Assembly (NCBI GenBank): GCA_963743785.1
Contig: CAVURD010000024.1
Span: forward strand, 62,001-126,000
From: Bog-473 sp963743785
GTDB taxonomy: Bacteria > Actinomycetota > Acidimicrobiia > Acidimicrobiales > RAAP-2
Reading direction: 5' to 3'
Length of the DNA: 64,000 bases
In this document: positions 50,436-59,781 of the stretch, piece after piece
How the letters are laid out: each line of letters opens with the position of its first letter
Numbering within the stretch: position 1 is the first letter of the stretch
Notes under the pieces: model-generated
The model's input: only the letters and a program-made list of their open reading frames with translations
What the model was told of the DNA's origin: nothing
Database searches by the model: none
Translations under genes and position numbers: made by a program

Positions 50436-50747
50436 GTGAGCTCAACGCCTGGGCCGATTCATCTGAACAGTCATCATCGCGATACCGTGGGCCAGATTTT
50501 TCGGCACCCCGTCGGTCACAACATCGAATGGAGAGACGTCCTCTCGCTGCTCGAGGCGGTTGGTTCGGTCGAGGAGACCCACCATGGGAAGTTCCTCGTG
50601 ACACTCGGTGGCGAGACCGAGCCATTCGAGCCGCCGCGGCACAAGGACATCGAGGCACAGCAAGTCGTCGATTTACGACGAATGTTGGGCAAAGCCGGCT
50701 ACGGGCCGGCGGCCGGGAGTGGCGCGTCCGGATTCACGGAGTCCTGA
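50436..50747 (+). CDS. conserved hypothetical protein downstream of thrS-HIT
   Basis: Small protein of 103 residues with the stretch HLNSHHRDTVGQIFRHPVGHNIEWRDVLSLLEAVGSVEETHHGKFLVTLGGETE, then RHKDIEAQQVVDLRRMLGKAGY. I recall this as a conserved actinobacterial hypothetical without an assigned function. The pattern of a short helix, strand, helix with several histidines could be a small nucleic acid-binding fold, but I cannot support more. GTG 50436 has GGGAGGT 7 bases upstream. It follows the HIT gene after 32 bases in the same direction. Confidence 0.65.
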   Translation: MSSTPGPIHLNSHHRDTVGQIFRHPVGHNIEWRDVLSLLEAVGSVEETHHGKFLVTLGGETEPFEPPRHKDIEAQQVVDLRRMLGKAGYGPAAGSGASGFTES

Positions 50748-51160
50748 GAGATGGCTCACGGCGGGAGAGCCGCAATCCGCTGAGCGTGGCGGCAGCGAGC
50801 GACGCCTCATGTCGAGGCCAATTCTCCGATATCGGTGAGCTACCCCAGGTGCAGCTGGTGGACAGTGCAGTCTTCGACTGGTCGTCTGATCTGGGTGAGC
50901 CTCCCACAACCGTGACGTCCCGTAAACGCCAGGTGAACGACGTGTGACTGGTCTATGAAGATTCAAGGACGACGCTGTGGATGGTCGTTTTGGGTGTGTA
51001 ATTTCTTGGTAGAGCATTCCGGTCGTGACCACGACGTATTCCGACCGCGACGGAGCTTCTCCAGGGGTAGTTCGGCGCCGCGACCCGGGCCAGTCGGCGT
51101 CACAAATCCGGTCGCATGCCGCAGCCGGTTCACCCATCTGCCGCAGAGGAGTCAGTTTCC
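50748..51160. other. 413-base intergenic region
   Basis: Between the conserved hypothetical gene and the WS/DGAT gene. It holds no convincing gene. A ribosome site (GAGGAG) sits just before ATG 51161, and a TTGGTA/GTATTC pair near 51007-51035 is the only promoter-like sequence. Confidence 0.4.
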
Positions 51161-52771
51161 ATGCAGCGTACGAAGCGAATGAACGGTATCGATCCGATGT
51201 TCATCTACTCCGAGACACCGTCGACGCCAATGGAAGTGGCGTACACGTGTGTCTTTGATCCGTCGACCGCATCGGGTGGCTATTCGTTCGAGGGAGTTCG
51301 GAATCTGCTGGCGGATCGGCTCCCGGCACTGGGTCCCTTTCGGCGCCGACTCGTCGAAGTTCCCCTCGGCCTCGACCACCCCCGTTGGGTGGACGACCCA
51401 GATTTCGATCTCGACAACCACCTTCATCGGACGGCCCTGCCGGACCCAGGCGGGGAGGTGGAGCTGCACCAGATGGCAGCTGAGGTCATGGGTCGGCCTC
51501 TTGACTGCGACCAGCCTCCTTGGGAGATGCATCTCGTCGAGGGGCTCGATGGAGGCAAGGTCGGTTTGATCGCCAAACTCCACCACGCGGTCATCGACGG
51601 CGTGTCCGGAGCCGAACTCCTCGCGCAACTCCTTGACGTCACGGCGGACGTCACGGTCAAGGTCGAAGGCCACAGCCCGTGGCGACCTCCCACACTGCCC
51701 TCGAGGAGCCGACTCGTGTCAGAGGCCCTTCCACGACTGCTCACCAGCCCAATGCGATTCCTTGCCGCTGCTCGCGAAATCGGCCGCACCACTGTGCGCC
51801 TGGCTTTCCATGCCGCCGACGCTGGCACAGCGCCATTGTCCATTCCGCTCGGGGCACCGGCCCACTTCGCCAGTCCTATGACGGCATGTCGCACGGTGTC
51901 ATTTGCAGAGGCCAACTTGAGGGATGTTCTGGCCCTGAAGGAGCGCCTGGGGGTCACCCTCAACGACGTCGTGCTCGCCGCCTGTTCGGGGGCAATGCGC
52001 TCGTATCTCACCGAGCACGACCGGGAGACTCATTCGTCACTGGTCGCTGTGGTCCCCGTCTCCGTCCGCGCTGAATCCGAGCAGGGGACACTGGGCAACC
52101 GTCTCTCGGCCATGTTCGTTCCGCTGGCCAGCGATCGGGCTCAGCCGTTGGATCGTCTCGAGACGGTTGCCGCAGCGTGCGCCGCAGCCAAGGCCCAGGA
52201 GCGCGCTGTCGGCTATGGCGCCATGACTGCGGCCGTGTCAGAGGCGGTTCCCCCGGCACTGGCTGGACCAGCGTTGCGGCTTGGCGCCCAGTTCGGAGCG
52301 ATGCGCCGGCTGAGGCCGGGGAACCTGGTGATCTCGAACGTTCCCGGGCCGAGATTTCCCCTCTACTTCGCCGGGATGCGGATGGAGGCGGTGTACCCGA
52401 TTGGACCGGTGGTCGATGGCGTCGCACTCAACATCACCGTGCAGAGCTATGTCGATTCGCTGTTCGTGGGCCTCAATGCCTGTCCGGCTGTCGTACCTGA
52501 CGTGGACTGGCTGGCCCGGTCTGTGGTGCTCGAACTCGCCCGCTTGACCGAGGCGGCCGCCGAGAAGGTTCGAGCCGCGCCCCAAAAGGAGTCCAGTTCG
52601 AAGCCGCCCCCACCGGCGGCGGGGGAAGGCCAGCCCGCCGGCCTGGTCCCTCCTCGCCCCGTTGGGGCCCGGGATCTCAAGACCACAAGATCGGATCCGC
52701 GCCGACCACGACCGAGTGGGCAACGACTCGCTCCGACCGGCAGGGCCGGCAACCCTCGTTCTGCTCGGTGA
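51161..52771 (+). CDS. WS/DGAT wax ester synthase/diacylglycerol acyltransferase
   Basis: Acyltransferase of 536 residues making triacylglycerol or wax esters for lipid storage. The catalytic motif HHAVIDG at 141-147 (HHxxxDG) is intact. LNDVVLAACSGAMRSYL, MFVPLASD and NLVISNVPGPRFPLYFAGMRMEAVYPIGPV are the other family blocks (the PLW-like and ND motifs of the WS/DGAT family). The final 60 residues are rich in proline and arginine and non-conserved. ATG 51161 has GAGGAG 10 bases upstream. It is followed, in the same direction, by an alpha/beta hydrolase that could be its lipase partner. Confidence 0.93.
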   Translation: MQRTKRMNGIDPMFIYSETPSTPMEVAYTCVFDPSTASGGYSFEGVRNLLADRLPALGPFRRRLVEVPLGLDHPRWVDDPDFDLDNHLHRTALPDPGGEVELHQMAAEVMGRPLDCDQPPWEMHLVEGLDGGKVGLIAKLHHAVIDGVSGAELLAQLLDVTADVTVKVEGHSPWRPPTLPSRSRLVSEALPRLLTSPMRFLAAAREIGRTTVRLAFHAADAGTAPLSIPLGAPAHFASPMTACRTVSFAEANLRDVLALKERLGVTLNDVVLAACSGAMRSYLTEHDRETHSSLVAVVPVSVRAESEQGTLGNRLSAMFVPLASDRAQPLDRLETVAAACAAAKAQERAVGYGAMTAAVSEAVPPALAGPALRLGAQFGAMRRLRPGNLVISNVPGPRFPLYFAGMRMEAVYPIGPVVDGVALNITVQSYVDSLFVGLNACPAVVPDVDWLARSVVLELARLTEAAAEKVRAAPQKESSSKPPPPAAGEGQPAGLVPPRPVGARDLKTTRSDPRRPRPSGQRLAPTGRAGNPRSAR

Positions 52772-52933
52772 GATTCGCCGTTTTGGCCGACGAGGCGGCG
52801 GAGGGGCGCCATGGACCGACGGAGGGGTCTCATTTCCACTTCGTTCTGTGGATCGCCACTGGGCCTGACCGGATCTTCGCGGGATCTGGGGCCGGGGAGG
52901 TATCAGGTCTCGCTGGACGCGCAAGGATGGATC

Positions 52934-53839
52934 ATGGACTTTGAACTCAAACACGTGATGATCCACGGCCACGACGTCGGCTATCGCATGGAGGGCGACG
53001 GGCCGGCCATCCTCTTGATACATGGGATTGCCGGCAGTTCCACGGCCTGGCGCGAGGTCATGCCCGCCTTGGCCCGGAACTACACCGTTATCGCTCCTGA
53101 CCTGATCGGGCACGGTCAATCGGCCAAGCCTGCGGGGGACTATTCACTCGGCGCCTACGCCAGCGGTCTGAGGGATCTGTTCCGTGTCCTCGGCGTGCCC
53201 CGGGCCACCATCGTGGGCCACTCCTTTGGCGGGGGAGTGGCAATGCAGCTCGCGTACCAGCACCCGGAATGCTGCGAACGGCTGGTCCTCGTCGACAGCG
53301 GCGGCCTGGGTCGCGAAGTAAGTTGGTTGCTTCGGTTCATGACCCTTCCGGCCACGGAATATCTGATGCCCGTTCTCTTTCCGTCGATGGTCCGGGAGCG
53401 GGGCAACGACCTCAGTCGGATGCTGCATCAGCGAGGCATCCGAATGGCCCGAATAGGTGAGATGTGGCGTTCTTATGCCTCCCTCACCGAATCCACCAAC
53501 CGACAGTCCTTCATCCGTACTCTTCGCTCGGTGATCGATCCGGGCGGCCAGACGGTGAGTGCCCTGGACCGGTTGTATCTCGCTGAGGCGATCCCGACTC
53601 TCATCGTATGGGGAGATGGCGACACCATCATTCCGGTCAGCCACGCCTACTCGGCTCACGAAGTCATTGCCGGCAGCCGCCTTGAGGTCATTCCGGGATC
53701 GGGGCACTTCCCGCACGTGGAGGCGCCGGAGCGGTTCCTCGGCGTGCTCACTGACTTCCTGAACACGACCGAGCCCGCGATGGTCGACGGGGCCGGACTG
53801 CAGACAGTGCTCCAATGGCGAGCGACCGCCGAGAGCTGA
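52934..53839 (+). CDS. alpha/beta hydrolase
   Basis: Hydrolase of 301 residues. The oxyanion loop is IHGIAG at 29-34 and the nucleophile elbow GHSFGG with Ser97. Aspartate occurs in IVWGDGDTIIP and the catalytic histidine in GSGHFPHVEAPERF. This is the complete triad of the epoxide hydrolase/esterase group. It starts at ATG 52934 with AAGGA 8 bases upstream. The longer frame from 52811 has a non-conserved leader. Position behind the WS/DGAT gene suggests a role in lipid ester breakdown, which is inference. Confidence 0.9.
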   Translation: MDFELKHVMIHGHDVGYRMEGDGPAILLIHGIAGSSTAWREVMPALARNYTVIAPDLIGHGQSAKPAGDYSLGAYASGLRDLFRVLGVPRATIVGHSFGGGVAMQLAYQHPECCERLVLVDSGGLGREVSWLLRFMTLPATEYLMPVLFPSMVRERGNDLSRMLHQRGIRMARIGEMWRSYASLTESTNRQSFIRTLRSVIDPGGQTVSALDRLYLAEAIPTLIVWGDGDTIIPVSHAYSAHEVIAGSRLEVIPGSGHFPHVEAPERFLGVLTDFLNTTEPAMVDGAGLQTVLQWRATAES

Positions 53840-53878
53840 GCGCGCCGCGACGGACGTCAATGGCCGTCCAGACTCTGT

Positions 53879-54349
53879 TCAGGTGCTCGATTCGGCCAGT
53901 TCCATCTCGGCGGAGACAAGTGCGGGAAGAATGCTCTCAAGGATTCGTCTACCTGCCGGCGCGCCGAATGGTGCGGCGGATTGGCGGTCGTGGGTGCCGC
54001 TGCCGGCGGTGAGCGCGCGCGTATCGAAGTATGCCCTCACTGAAGAGATCTTCCCGTCCTGTACGTGATACCAGTCTGAGGTCGGCACGGACCCCCCCGC
54101 ATCGGTCACCAGGTCGTAGATGATGCATGCGTCGTCGCCGTCGACCACAACCTTTATCGGTTGGGCACTGGTCACATGGCGCGACAGATCCACCAATCTG
54201 TTCATATAGGACTCGGCCCCACCGCCCGAGCCCAGTGGGCCAACGAACGTGACGTCATCGCGCAGCAATGTACGTGCGGTGGCAAAATCTCCTGAAGACC
54301 AGGCCTCCAGGCACTTAGTGGCGACTTCAAATGTCTCGGGCTCGGACAC
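53879..54349 (-). CDS. nuclear transport factor 2-like (SnoaL) protein
   Basis: Protein of 156 residues with the cone-shaped NTF2-like fold: EVATKCLEAWSSGDFATARTLLRDDVTFVGPLGSGGGAESYMNRL, then IKVVVDGDDACIIYDLV and WYHVQDGKISSVRAYFD. Many members are isomerases, dehydratases or hydrolases, and others only bind ligands. No catalytic set can be assigned with confidence. GTG 54349 has an AAGGGGGG site 6 bases upstream. The frame to 54523 extends into the neighbouring TIG-domain gene. Confidence 0.8.
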   Translation of the reverse strand: MSEPETFEVATKCLEAWSSGDFATARTLLRDDVTFVGPLGSGGGAESYMNRLVDLSRHVTSAQPIKVVVDGDDACIIYDLVTDAGGSVPTSDWYHVQDGKISSVRAYFDTRALTAGSGTHDRQSAAPFGAPAGRRILESILPALVSAEMELAESST

Positions 54350-54417
54350 CGACCCCCCTTTTCCATTTTTGCGCAACGAACGCAGATCCTTACCCAGATG
54401 TGGCGTCCCTAAACCCG

Positions 54418-55281
54418 CTAGAGGTAGTGAAAGTCCAGCGTCGCCGAGGTGCCCGCATCGGTGGTGATGGAGACCGGCACGGAGCGCGGCGAACCAGGCA
54501 GCAGCGGCACCGTCACCAGGCACAAGGTTTGGGATGGACAGGATGTCGCTGCGGACTGGCCGCCGAAGTGAGCCACGATTTCCCCATCCGCGCTGAGGAA
54601 ATCGGTGCCCGACACCGTCACCTGCTGGCCGGATCCCCCCGTTGACGGACTGAGCGACGAGAGAAGGGGTGCGGGTCCCGTCGTGGCCATGCCGGGGACG
54701 GAAGCTCTCGATCGCGCTGCCTTCGGCCGGGTCCGCTCCGGATCGCTTGGCCCCTGCTTGGGGGAGGTCGTGTGACCGGACGGCACGGCGGTGCCGGCGG
54801 AGTGAAGCGTGGTGACGACATTGTGATGGGCGCCCAGAACGAAAGCCAGGGCAAGGGCCGCGACCACGACCAACGCGGCCGTGACCAGCACCGACGCGAA
54901 CAACCGGCGCTCGCGCCGGTCTTCGGGGGAGGGTACTGCCGCGGTGTCGCCGCTCCCTTTGGCCGTCGAGCCCAGCGAGGGAGTGACGGCTCCCTCCGCC
55001 CCGAGCGGACTAAGCCCGTCGGAGCGCCGGACCCGGCGTGGATCCCTCCTGGCCAGGCCTCTCTTTGGTACCTGCTCGGGGGGAGTGGGGGTTGGTCCCC
55101 CTTGGGCACGACGGGCGGCCTCGGCCATGGCGGCGAGCGCACGTGCCCCCGGCATCTCCGCCGCTGGTACTCCAGTGTCAGAGCGCGAACCCCGACGGCG
55201 AAGCCGCCCGGTTGGTTGTTGAGAGTGATCCACCTCGATTGGACCTCTTAGGAACGTGGCTTCAGATTCAACGACATCCAT
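54418..55281 (-). CDS. membrane protein with extracellular IPT/TIG domain
   Basis: Protein of 287 residues. The N-terminal 125 residues are Arg-, Pro- and Gly-rich and apparently cytoplasmic. One membrane helix (FASVLVTAALVVVAALALAFVLGAH) is at about 127-150. A Ser/Thr/Pro linker follows, and the C-terminal 85 residues form a TIG-like beta domain (PLLSSLSPSTGGSGQQVTVSGTDFLSADGEIVAHFGGQSA, ending in DFHYL). It is thus a type II-oriented surface protein. Function unknown. A TIG domain is also in the alpha-barrel protein at 29-31.8 kb, but there is no other similarity. Confidence 0.7.
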   Translation of the reverse strand: MDVVESEATFLRGPIEVDHSQQPTGRLRRRGSRSDTGVPAAEMPGARALAAMAEAARRAQGGPTPTPPEQVPKRGLARRDPRRVRRSDGLSPLGAEGAVTPSLGSTAKGSGDTAAVPSPEDRRERRLFASVLVTAALVVVAALALAFVLGAHHNVVTTLHSAGTAVPSGHTTSPKQGPSDPERTRPKAARSRASVPGMATTGPAPLLSSLSPSTGGSGQQVTVSGTDFLSADGEIVAHFGGQSAATSCPSQTLCLVTVPLLPGSPRSVPVSITTDAGTSATLDFHYL

Positions 55282-55338
55282 ACCCGATCCGGGCTGTCCG
55301 AAAAAAGGGGGGTGATTGGTCCTCCAGGCGGTCCGGAG

Positions 55339-55848
55339 TTAAGACGCCAGGCCGGAGCGGATCGAAGCCGCTTCGAGTGAGGTGAACCGGTGGGAATACC
55401 CACGTCGATGCGACAGTCCCACAATTGGCTGGGCGTCACACGACGACGGCACGGCCAGGTGCCACGATGAGTCTGAAGGATCCCACACCGCCGTCGCCAG
55501 ATTGTCATCGAGGGCACGGTGGGCCACGTTGGGCATGTCGTCATAGAGCAATCCCAAGACGTCTCGGCAGAGCTTGGGACGGATTTGGCCCGAATGGTCC
55601 TCATTCCAGGTGCTGAGGACCTCGACAGCCGGCGCACCATGGCCGACAGCCGCCGCCAAGTGTTTCGGCGGGGCTGCGTGGTGTGTCTCGCTGCCCAGAC
55701 GGAGCTCAAGAATCAGGCAGTCGCCTTCGATTTCCTGGAATTCCGGGTGTACGGGCAGACCGACGGCCGCGGTGATCTCTGAGCACGCCAGTGTGCAGGC
55801 GTTGGTCATGTCGGCCGTGGCAATGCGGATCTTGTTGGTCGTGGTCAC
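55339..55848 (-). CDS. hypothetical protein
   Basis: Protein of 169 residues I do not recognise. It begins TTTNKIRIATADMTNACTLACSEITAAVGL, has a pair of cysteines and a histidine cluster (SETHHAAPPKH), and ends with SSCDAQPIVGLSHRRGYSHRFTSLEAASI. No signal peptide or membrane segment. GTG 55848 with GGAGGT 4 bases upstream is a good start. The frame to 55866 adds six residues. Neighbours give no clue. It sits between a TIG protein and a STAS gene. Confidence 0.55.
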   Translation of the reverse strand: MTTTNKIRIATADMTNACTLACSEITAAVGLPVHPEFQEIEGDCLILELRLGSETHHAAPPKHLAAAVGHGAPAVEVLSTWNEDHSGQIRPKLCRDVLGLLYDDMPNVAHRALDDNLATAVWDPSDSSWHLAVPSSCDAQPIVGLSHRRGYSHRFTSLEAASIRSGLAS

Positions 55849-56247
55849 TGGACCTCCGGGGTTCAAATTGGGATCACTTCGTGGCTGATAATGGGGTGTC
55901 CTGTCAACCTACGGGCCGAAGGTAAACACACTCTGAGCGGCGCGTTGCCATCTCATTTACGTTTGGTGACGACGCCGGTCCTTTTCGGGGGGAGGCCGGA
56001 CCACGACTGTCCCGAGCGAACGTTTGTGACGATTACCCAGGTGATCGGTACCGGGTCCGAGGTCACCGCCGGCTCGGTTCTCTTCGAGCGAAACCAGGGG
56101 TTCCTCTCCGCCCCCAACTCCCCTTGATCCGTTCCTGACTATGTGGCTAAATTTCTCACACCAGCGTTGGAAACAGCGCGGATCGCGGTTATTCAGATCC
56201 TGAGCTTCCGCCCCTGTCGGAACACCATTCGGATGGGAGTTTTGGCA
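55849..56247. other. 399-base intergenic region
   Basis: Between the hypothetical protein (minus strand) and the STAS gene (plus strand), so it must hold both promoters. The part near 56120-56200 is AT-richer (GACTATGTGGCTAAATTTC). A 78-codon frame at 55891-56127 has no recognisable features and I do not call it a gene. Confidence 0.4.
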
Positions 56248-56616
56248 ATGTCACTGGAAATGGAGTCCGGCACTGAGGTCCTGCAGATCGGTGTGGCACG
56301 TTCAGAAGGCAAGGTCGTGATCACCCTGGCAGGAGAGCTCGATGTTGCCGGGGCTCCGCTTCTCCGCGAGCATCTCGCGGCTGCGACGCGGTCCGAGAGC
56401 CGGGTTGTGTGCGATCTGAAGCACCTGACCTACATGGACTCGACGGGTATATCCGTCTTGGTTGCCGCACGGAAGAGGCTGGACGCAACGGGACGGGATC
56501 TGGTCCTGGTCGGCCCGTCGGAGCGGGTGCACAAGGTTCTCGAAATCACCGGTGTGGACTCCTATTTCACGATCCAGCCCCAGGGGGCGCCCACTAAAAA
56601 GGATGCATCGGGTTGA
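56248..56616 (+). CDS. STAS-domain anti-sigma factor antagonist
   Basis: Protein of 122 residues of the SpoIIAA/RsbV type. LEMESGTEVLQIGVARSEGKVVITLAGELDVAGAPLLREHL is strand-helix 1, and LKHLTYMDSTGISVLVAARKRL carries the phosphorylatable serine in DSTG. It would bind an anti-sigma kinase when unphosphorylated and release a sigma factor. ATG 56248 has GGGAG 9 bases upstream; ATG 56233 is the alternative. The next gene encodes a PP2C-type phosphatase that may dephosphorylate it. No anti-sigma kinase (HATPase) gene is in the window. Confidence 0.88.
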   Translation: MSLEMESGTEVLQIGVARSEGKVVITLAGELDVAGAPLLREHLAAATRSESRVVCDLKHLTYMDSTGISVLVAARKRLDATGRDLVLVGPSERVHKVLEITGVDSYFTIQPQGAPTKKDASG

Positions 56617-56843
56617 CGTTGTAGGTCTCGATGACCACGTCGCCTGGCCTGTACTACCGGGCGTCTGGGTACGTCGCCGGTCCATGGGGAGTGAGCCACG
56701 TCCATTGCCGGTAACGTGGCGGTGCGGCGCTCCGAACGAGTGGGCGACCCGACCGGGTCGACCGAGGTGAGATCCGTGCGGTCGTTTGTAACCGCTTGGC
56801 CAGGAGCCGCGGTGACTGGGCAGAGTTGCAAGGAGAGAAGAAG

Positions 56844-59024
56844 GTGACGGAGCCGGCCGCAACGTTCTCTCCGCGCATGGTCGATGCGCTGGTGGACGCC
56901 GTCTTCATCGTGGAGGACCAGGGACACGTGTTGTACGCCAATCCGGCTCTCGGGCAGCTCCTTGGTTGGCCGATCGAACGCCTTTTCGGTGAGCCCTTCG
57001 TCACCCTCGTTCCCGAGCACCTCCGGTTCGAGTACTGGGCCGAATTCCATCAGATCATGGAGACCAGACCGCCGAGGCCGAGCGCCGCACCTCGCCGAAT
57101 GATCCTGCTCTGCGCCGATGGATCCGAATTGCCGGTCGAGGTGGGCACATTTCTGGTGGCCCCAGCGGGCGAAGCCCGCCTGCTTATTGCCGTGGTGTGG
57201 GACGTGAGAAGCAGAATCGATATTGATCGCTATCAGCGGGTGTCAGACGATCTCCTGGCTTTTCTGGCCGGAGCAGCCGGGACTACCGCCGTACTCCTTC
57301 CCCGCCTCCTCTCCATCGTGGCGACCAGCATGGATTTTGAGTTTGCCACGTCGTGGCGGTGGGAGAGCGATTCTGAGCGATTGCACTGCGAACACGTGTG
57401 GCGTCGGGATGAAAGCGATTTCGAATCGCTGCAGCGTGTCTCTTCGGGTATGAGCGTCATGTCCGGGGAAGGGCTGGCCGGAACCGTCGTGAATGCTGGT
57501 GAACTGGTGTGGCGATCTGATTTAGCACAGGCGGCGGATCTGGCTCGGCACGCCGCCTTTGTGGCCGACGGCGTGCAAACCGCCTTTGCCTTCCCGGTGC
57601 GGACCCGAGACCGTCTCGTTGGCATCATTGAACTCTTTACCCGGGCCCAGCGACAGCCCGACGCTCCCTTCGTGGCGGCCGTAGCCGACATATGCGCCAA
57701 GTTGGGGGAGTTCATCGAGCGGGTGGAGCTCGAGACTCAGCGATCTCAGCTCATCGAGCAGCTCGAGCACTCCCAACGGCACCAGGAATTCCTGCTCCGA
57801 GCCAACCAGGCGCTCTCTGGCGCACGCGATTTCAAGGATTCTGTTGCACGTCTGGCCTCCGTGGCCCTTCCCACGCTGGGGGACATCTGCCTCGTTGATG
57901 TCGTGAGCCCAAACGGGACATTGTTGCGTTTGGCCGCGAGACACGCTGATCCGGCGCACCAAGAGACAATGGAAGAACTGGGGAGACACAGTCCCGATAT
58001 CGAAGGTTCACATCCAGCGGCGATTGCGGTGAGGACGGGCAAATCCCAGTGGTCCTCTCAGATTGATGATGAATTCCTGCGGAGCACGACCAAAAGCGAT
58101 CGCCATTTCGAACTGACTCGATCCTTGAAGTTTGAATCTTACGTCTGCGTGCCGTTGCTCATAGAAGGCGACGCCATTGGCGCCCTCACGGTTGTCACCG
58201 ATGGGACAGCGCGAAAGTTCGGAAATGAGGAACTGGTCCTCGCAGAGTCCCTGGCGTCGCAGGTCGCTTCGGTCATTGAGCGCGCCCGGAAGTTCGACGA
58301 ACAATCGAACATCTCTCATCTCCTGCAAGCCAGCCTGCTGCCCGATCATCTCGGCCACCTGCCCGGCGTGAGCGTGGCGGCCCGGTACGTAGCCGGAAGC
58401 CAGGAAGCGGAAGTCGGGGGCGACTTTTACGACGCTGTCGACCTTTCTGAAAGCCGGCTCGCCCTCGTGATAGGTGATGTCGAAGGCCATGATATGGCTG
58501 CCGCGACAGTAATGGGGGAGCTCCGAAGTGCCTTGCGCGCCTATCTTCTCGTGACGCAGGATCCGGGTAACGTCATCGCGCTTCTCGATGAGTTTGCTTC
58601 CCAACGACCGATGCATCGCCTAGCCACGACCTGCCTGGCCATAGTGGATACCGAGAATCGAACCATTGCCATCGCCTCGGCCGGCCACCCGGTGCCATTC
58701 CTCGTCTCGAACGATGGAAAGCCGGCTGCGCCCTTGCGGATCGATCCTGGTCCGCCGCTCGGTGTCGGGGCCGCTAGTTATTCGGTGGCCAAATTCGAGC
58801 TTCCGGCGCAAGGGACCCTGGCCTTCTACACCGACGGACTCATTGACGAAGGCCGGGCCGACGCGCAAGCTCGAACCCACATATTGACGTCAATGATGGA
58901 CAACAATCGATCGCTGGACAGCGAGTCGTTGGCCGACTTCATCGTCGGTGCTTTGGGACCATCGGCCCCGAGAAGCGACGACCTGGCATTGTTGGTCGTA
59001 CGGTGGTCGAACCTTTGGGAATAG
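56844..59024 (+). CDS. PAS-GAF-GAF-PP2C (SpoIIE-like) phosphatase
   Basis: Sensor phosphatase of 726 residues. A PAS domain is at about 10-120 (MVDALVDAVFIVEDQGHVLYANPALGQLLGWP). Two GAF domains follow at about 140-290 (VVNAGELVWRSDLAQ, AFAFPVRTRDRLVGIIELF) and 330-480 (SLKFESYVCVPLLIEGDAIGALTVV). The PP2C/SpoIIE domain has GGDFYDAVD with metal-binding Asp527, then GDVEGHDMAAA, AFYTDGLIDE and SDDLALLV near 712. It has no HATPase kinase domain, so it would only dephosphorylate. It probably activates the STAS protein encoded upstream in response to a ligand of the PAS/GAF domains. GTG 56844 has AAGGAGAG 8 bases upstream. Confidence 0.9.
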   Translation: MTEPAATFSPRMVDALVDAVFIVEDQGHVLYANPALGQLLGWPIERLFGEPFVTLVPEHLRFEYWAEFHQIMETRPPRPSAAPRRMILLCADGSELPVEVGTFLVAPAGEARLLIAVVWDVRSRIDIDRYQRVSDDLLAFLAGAAGTTAVLLPRLLSIVATSMDFEFATSWRWESDSERLHCEHVWRRDESDFESLQRVSSGMSVMSGEGLAGTVVNAGELVWRSDLAQAADLARHAAFVADGVQTAFAFPVRTRDRLVGIIELFTRAQRQPDAPFVAAVADICAKLGEFIERVELETQRSQLIEQLEHSQRHQEFLLRANQALSGARDFKDSVARLASVALPTLGDICLVDVVSPNGTLLRLAARHADPAHQETMEELGRHSPDIEGSHPAAIAVRTGKSQWSSQIDDEFLRSTTKSDRHFELTRSLKFESYVCVPLLIEGDAIGALTVVTDGTARKFGNEELVLAESLASQVASVIERARKFDEQSNISHLLQASLLPDHLGHLPGVSVAARYVAGSQEAEVGGDFYDAVDLSESRLALVIGDVEGHDMAAATVMGELRSALRAYLLVTQDPGNVIALLDEFASQRPMHRLATTCLAIVDTENRTIAIASAGHPVPFLVSNDGKPAAPLRIDPGPPLGVGAASYSVAKFELPAQGTLAFYTDGLIDEGRADAQARTHILTSMMDNNRSLDSESLADFIVGALGPSAPRSDDLALLVVRWSNLWE

Positions 59025-59067
59025 ATCGTCCGCGGCTATGGAATCCAGCCGGCGCAGGCCGCCGCGG

Positions 59068-59781
59068 TCATCCCTCCGTCTTCCGCTCGATGGTCCGAGT
59101 CACGATTTCCTCGGCGACCTCTCTGAGCTTGCGATTCTCACGCTGTGAGGCCCGAACCAGGATCTGGAAGGCGTCCTGAGGAAATAGGCCCCCGGTCGCC
59201 ATCAGGATGCCGACCGCATGATCAATGGTCTCTCTGGATTTGATCGCCTGGGTCAGGTTTTCACTGAGTTGACGAGCATCCCAGTACACCTGGGCATTGG
59301 CCAGTGCGATGGCGGCCTGATCGGCAAAGATCTGGACGGCGTCTTCATGGGCGTCCGTGAACGCCGCTTTGGTCTCTGCGTACAGGTTCAAGGCGCCCAG
59401 ACTCTCCCCGTGGACCGTCAGCGGCACAGACATGGTCGAACGGATCCCACGCGCCGTTGCCAATGCGGAGAAGGCCGGCCAATGTGTGTCTTCAGTCGTG
59501 GACTCGATGCGAAAGATCCGCTGGTGCCGAAAAGCATCGAGGCAGGGCCCTTCGCCAGTTTCGTACTGGGCTTCATCGATCTCGGGCGCTTCGGAACTGG
59601 TGAACACTCCCGTGCGGGGCTTGCCTTCGACCAGCAGGGTGATGCCGGCATATTTCGCTGGTGTGACATCACAAGCCATTTCACTCACCCGGAGCAGCGT
59701 GTCGCCCAGGGTGCCGTCTTTGACAAAAAATTGCGAAAGGGCGCGCAAACTTGTTCGGATCGCGTCCTGGTCATCCTGCAT
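59068..59781 (-). CDS. GAF-ANTAR RNA-binding antiterminator
   Basis: Cytoplasmic regulator of 237 residues. A GAF domain at about 20-165 (LRVSEMACDVTPAKYAGITLLVEG, YETGEGPCLDAFR, GIRSTMSVPLTVHGESLGALNLYA) precedes an ANTAR domain in the last 60 residues (LTQAIKSRETIDHAVGILMATGG, FPQDAFQILVRASQRENRKLREVAEEIV). ANTAR proteins bind paired hairpins in mRNA leaders and stop termination. The GAF domain would sense a small ligand. ATG 59781 has GAAGGGTG 4 bases upstream. It is convergent with the phosphatase gene. Confidence 0.9.
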   Translation of the reverse strand: MQDDQDAIRTSLRALSQFFVKDGTLGDTLLRVSEMACDVTPAKYAGITLLVEGKPRTGVFTSSEAPEIDEAQYETGEGPCLDAFRHQRIFRIESTTEDTHWPAFSALATARGIRSTMSVPLTVHGESLGALNLYAETKAAFTDAHEDAVQIFADQAAIALANAQVYWDARQLSENLTQAIKSRETIDHAVGILMATGGLFPQDAFQILVRASQRENRKLREVAEEIVTRTIERKTEG

